A DNA stretch of 64,000 nucleotides, taken from contig NZ_BCWP01000014.1 in assembly GCF_001592265.1 (NCBI RefSeq), positions 1 to 64,000 of the forward strand. The letters run 5' to 3'. Below the pieces are notes generated by a model. The model did no database searches. It saw nothing but the letters and a program-made list of their open reading frames with translations, and had not been told where the DNA came from. This document shows, piece by piece, positions 62,038 through 64,000 of the stretch; position 1 is the first letter of the stretch; every line of letters starts with the position of its first letter. Both the position numbers and the translations under genes were made by a program. The DNA comes from Curvibacter delicatus NBRC 14919 (GTDB lineage Bacteria > Pseudomonadota > Gammaproteobacteria > Burkholderiales > Burkholderiaceae_C).

Positions 62038-62523
62038 TTAGCGCTGCTTCTCAAGGAATGCCAGATCACCGAAATCAACTTCTCTTTTTTCGAGCCGCTC
62101 CGGGGACTCGACGGCAAGTCGCTTGGACTGCTTCAACCAATCTCGATTTAGTACGGGAAGGTTTATGCCACCCCATGAGGCCCAAACTGCAGTGGCTCTC
62201 ATGCTTTCATAATCAAGGCCTCGCATTGATCCGAAAACCTCGACATCGAAGCGCGTAAGCTTGCTATCGGTACGCTTGAGCACCTCTGATGGGAGTACAG
62301 AAGATGTTCCCGGCAGAGAATTGATTGCAAAATCTACAGCGGTCAAGTTGGCCGCTGACTGTGACACGACTAGGTCGAGGTCGTGAGTTTGCCGATCGCG
62401 ACCATGACAACGCATCGCGTACCCACCAACGACGAGGAAATCAACGCCATATTGGACGAAGGCGTTCAGAAGAATGCATTGATTCGAATTGAGCGACGAG
62501 AAAGCGTCAACAGAGGTACTCAT
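62038..62523 (-). CDS. Nucleotidyltransferase-fold protein (AbiEii/DUF6036-like)
   Basis: This 161-aa protein contains a minimal nucleotidyltransferase core: FLVVGGYAMRCHGRDRQTHDLDLVV (about residues 30-54), with the GG-Y motif and the D-x-D pair; a possible third acidic residue is in TRFDVEVFGS. Such proteins occur as toxins or antitoxins, but no obvious partner lies beside it. Base composition is visibly more AT-rich than in neighbouring genes, and it stands alone between the ars operon and glmM, which suggests horizontal gain. The AT-rich flank 61901-62037 shows no other feature. Confidence 0.7.
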   Translation of the reverse strand: MSTSVDAFSSLNSNQCILLNAFVQYGVDFLVVGGYAMRCHGRDRQTHDLDLVVSQSAANLTAVDFAINSLPGTSSVLPSEVLKRTDSKLTRFDVEVFGSMRGLDYESMRATAVWASWGGINLPVLNRDWLKQSKRLAVESPERLEKREVDFGDLAFLEKQR

Positions 62524-62572
62524 CTGTTATCGACCGCAGAAACGCTTCCTATCAGCAGCTGGCCGAAGAGTT

Positions 62573-63904
62573 TCAGTTCCTAAGCGTCTTCGCTAGCCGC
62601 TCAGCGCAAGCCTGGGCCTGCGCCGCGTCCCGCGCCTCCACCATCACCCGCACCAGCGGCTCGGTGCCACTGGCCCGGATCAGCACCCGGCCGTGGTCGC
62701 CCAGTTCGGCTTCCACCGCCTTCGTCTCTTCGGCCAGCCGGGTGTTGGCTTTCCAGTCCTGGCCCGGCTGCAGGCGCACGTTGATCAGGGTCTGGGGGAA
62801 CAGCGTCACATCGGCCAGCAGCTGTGCCATGCTGCGCTCGCTGCGCACACAAGTCTGCAGCACCTGCAGCGCCGACACCAAGCCGTCGCCCGTGGTCTGC
62901 TTGTCCAGCGCCAGCAGGTGGCCCGAGCCTTCGCCGCCGAGCAGCCATTTGTGCTTGTGCAACTCTTCCAGCACATAACGGTCGCCCACCTTGGCGCGCA
63001 CGAACTGCACGCCGCGCTTCTTGAACGCCACTTCCACCGCCATATTGGTCATGAGTGTGCCCACCACACCGGGGACGTTCTCGTCACGCCCGATCCGCTC
63101 ATCCGCCATCAGGTACAGCAGTTCGTCGCCGTTGAACAGGCGACCCGAGGCGTCGACCATCATCAGGCGGTCGGCATCACCGTCGAACGCCACGCCGTAG
63201 TCGGCATGGTGGGCCTTGACCGCCGCCACCAGCGCATCGGTATGGGTGGCGCCGACTTCGTGGTTGATGTTGAGACCGTCCGGTGCGCAGCCGATGGCCA
63301 CCACCTCGGCGCCGAGTTCGTGGAACACCTTGGGGGCAATCTGATAGGCCGCACCGTGTGCGGCATCGACCACGATCTTGAGGCCCTTGAGCGTGAGGTC
63401 GTTGGCGAAGGTGCTCTTGCAGAACTCGATGTAACGCCCGGCCGCATCGTCGAGGCGCCGTGCCTTGCCCAGGGCGGCCGAGTCCACCCATACCGGCGGC
63501 TCATCCAGGGCGGCCTCCACGGCCAGTTCCCACTCGTCGGACAGCTTGGTACCCTGGGCACTGAAGAACTTGATGCCGTTGTCCGCATAGGGGTTGTGGC
63601 TGGCGCTGATGACGACGCCGAGTGAAGCGCGCTGGGCACGCGTGAGGTAGGCCACGCCGGGCGTGGGCAGTGGGCCGAGCAGCATGACGTCGACCCCGGC
63701 CGAATTGAAACCCGACTCCAGCGCGCTTTCCAGCATGTAACCCGAGATGCGGGTGTCCTTGCCGATCAGCACCAGCGGACGCGCCTCGCTGCGCTTGAGC
63801 ACACGGCCCACGGCGTGCGCCAGGCGCAACACGAAATCAGGGGTGATGGGCGACTGGCCCACGGTGCCGCGAATGCCGTCGGTACCAAAATATTTTCTGC
63901 TCAT
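62573..63904 (-). CDS. glmM: Phosphoglucosamine mutase
   Basis: GlmM interconverts glucosamine-6-phosphate and glucosamine-1-phosphate for cell-wall and LPS precursors. The protein has 443 aa. The N-terminus is [13 protein letters not shown]. The phosphoserine is Ser102 in [18 protein letters not shown]. The magnesium loop is [14 protein letters not shown], the sugar-binding loop is GGEGSGHLL, and the phosphate-binding loop is [16 protein letters not shown]. It lies 40 bases downstream of folP, as in most proteobacteria. Confidence 0.98.
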   Translation of the reverse strand: MSRKYFGTDGIRGTVGQSPITPDFVLRLAHAVGRVLKRSEARPLVLIGKDTRISGYMLESALESGFNSAGVDVMLLGPLPTPGVAYLTRAQRASLGVVISASHNPYADNGIKFFSAQGTKLSDEWELAVEAALDEPPVWVDSAALGKARRLDDAAGRYIEFCKSTFANDLTLKGLKIVVDAAHGAAYQIAPKVFHELGAEVVAIGCAPDGLNINHEVGATHTDALVAAVKAHHADYGVAFDGDADRLMMVDASGRLFNGDELLYLMADERIGRDENVPGVVGTLMTNMAVEVAFKKRGVQFVRAKVGDRYVLEELHKHKWLLGGEGSGHLLALDKQTTGDGLVSALQVLQTCVRSERSMAQLLADVTLFPQTLINVRLQPGQDWKANTRLAEETKAVEAELGDHGRVLIRASGTEPLVRVMVEARDAAQAQACAERLAKTLRN

Positions 63905-63939
63905 TTTTGATCTCTGTTCTTGTGGCTCATGCGCCAGAC

Positions 63940-63956
63940 GCTATTCATTTTATAGC
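63940..63956. repeat. 17-bp palindrome overlapping the folP stop
   Basis: GCTAT, spacer TCATTTT and ATAGC; the pairing extends outward as GACGCTAT/ATAGCGTC. The folP stop codon (minus strand TGA, 63945-63947) lies in the loop. The copy at the window start also holds a possible stop codon, and copy 33864-33880 holds a start codon. Confidence 0.65.
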
Positions 63957-64000
63957 GTCCAGCACCTTGAGTGCCTGCACCGTGGCCAGCACGTCGTGCA
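63945..64000 (-). CDS. folP: Dihydropteroate synthase, C-terminal end (partial)
   Basis: The minus strand reads HDVLATVQALKVLDAIK and stop, which matches the usual FolP ending (a conserved HDV followed by a helix with ALKV). Together with glmM immediately downstream this supports folP. Only the last 17-18 codons are inside the window. The gene uses a stop codon that lies inside a dispersed 17-bp palindrome. Confidence 0.8.
   Translation of the reverse strand, partial: HDVLATVQALKVLDAIK

Overview
The window is GC-rich, densely packed and almost fully coding. It looks like the chromosome of a betaproteobacterium of the order Burkholderiales, most likely family Comamonadaceae. The reasons are overall protein similarity, the gene neighbourhoods (trxA-rho-rpmE2, SRP RNA beside dnaX-ybaB-recR, addB-addA, ppk-sixA) and two dispersed non-coding repeat families that I associate with that family. 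No rRNA, tRNA, IS element, prophage or CRISPR array was seen.

Layout. 0-6.6 kb: a hypothetical protein, a NarL-type response regulator, and a convergent operon of TonB-dependent receptor, periplasmic binding protein (frameshifted) and hybrid histidine kinase. 6.6-9.9 kb: molybdenum cofactor genes moaA-mobA-moeA; moeA carries an in-frame copy of a dispersed repeat. 9.9-16.7 kb: an RND efflux pump (adaptor, permease) coupled to a P-type ATPase. 16.8-20.3 kb: rnhA and a methyltransferase, divergent from gloB-mltD. 20.5-25.4 kb: a NitT/TauT-type binding protein, a MAPEG protein, recR, ybaB, dnaX and the 4.5S SRP RNA. 25.4-34 kb: two small proteins, a flavoprotein and the AddB/AddA recombination nuclease. 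34-39.4 kb: trxA, rho, rpmE2, a GT-C-like membrane protein and a MATE exporter.

39.5-58.9 kb is a phosphate island: pstSCAB-phoU-phoB-phoR, an orphan binding protein, ppx, an EAL-CBS-GGDEF protein, a Lys/Ala-rich protein, ppk-sixA, a tightly overlapping operon olsB-plcP-agt, and phoX. I read Pho-box-like arrays (7-mers resembling TGTCAT at 11-bp steps) in front of pstS, the EAL-GGDEF gene, ppk and phoX. Together they suggest one response to phosphate shortage: import phosphate (Pst), release it from organic esters (PhoX), store and mobilise polyphosphate (Ppk, Ppx), and replace phospholipids with phosphorus-free lipids (PlcP removes head groups, Agt makes glycolipids, OlsB starts ornithine lipids). 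A c-di-GMP protein appears wired into the same regulon.

58.9-61.9 kb is an arsenic operon (arsR, arsI, arsC of the low-molecular-weight phosphatase type, ACR3 pump, arsC of the glutaredoxin type), divergent from phoX. The window ends with a lower-GC nucleotidyltransferase-like gene, glmM and the last codons of folP.

The most notable signals are the Pho-linked lipid-remodelling operon, a run of nine A in dnaX where slippage would give a gamma-like product, a SixA homologue whose catalytic His is Tyr, and dispersed repeats that sit directly on stop codons.
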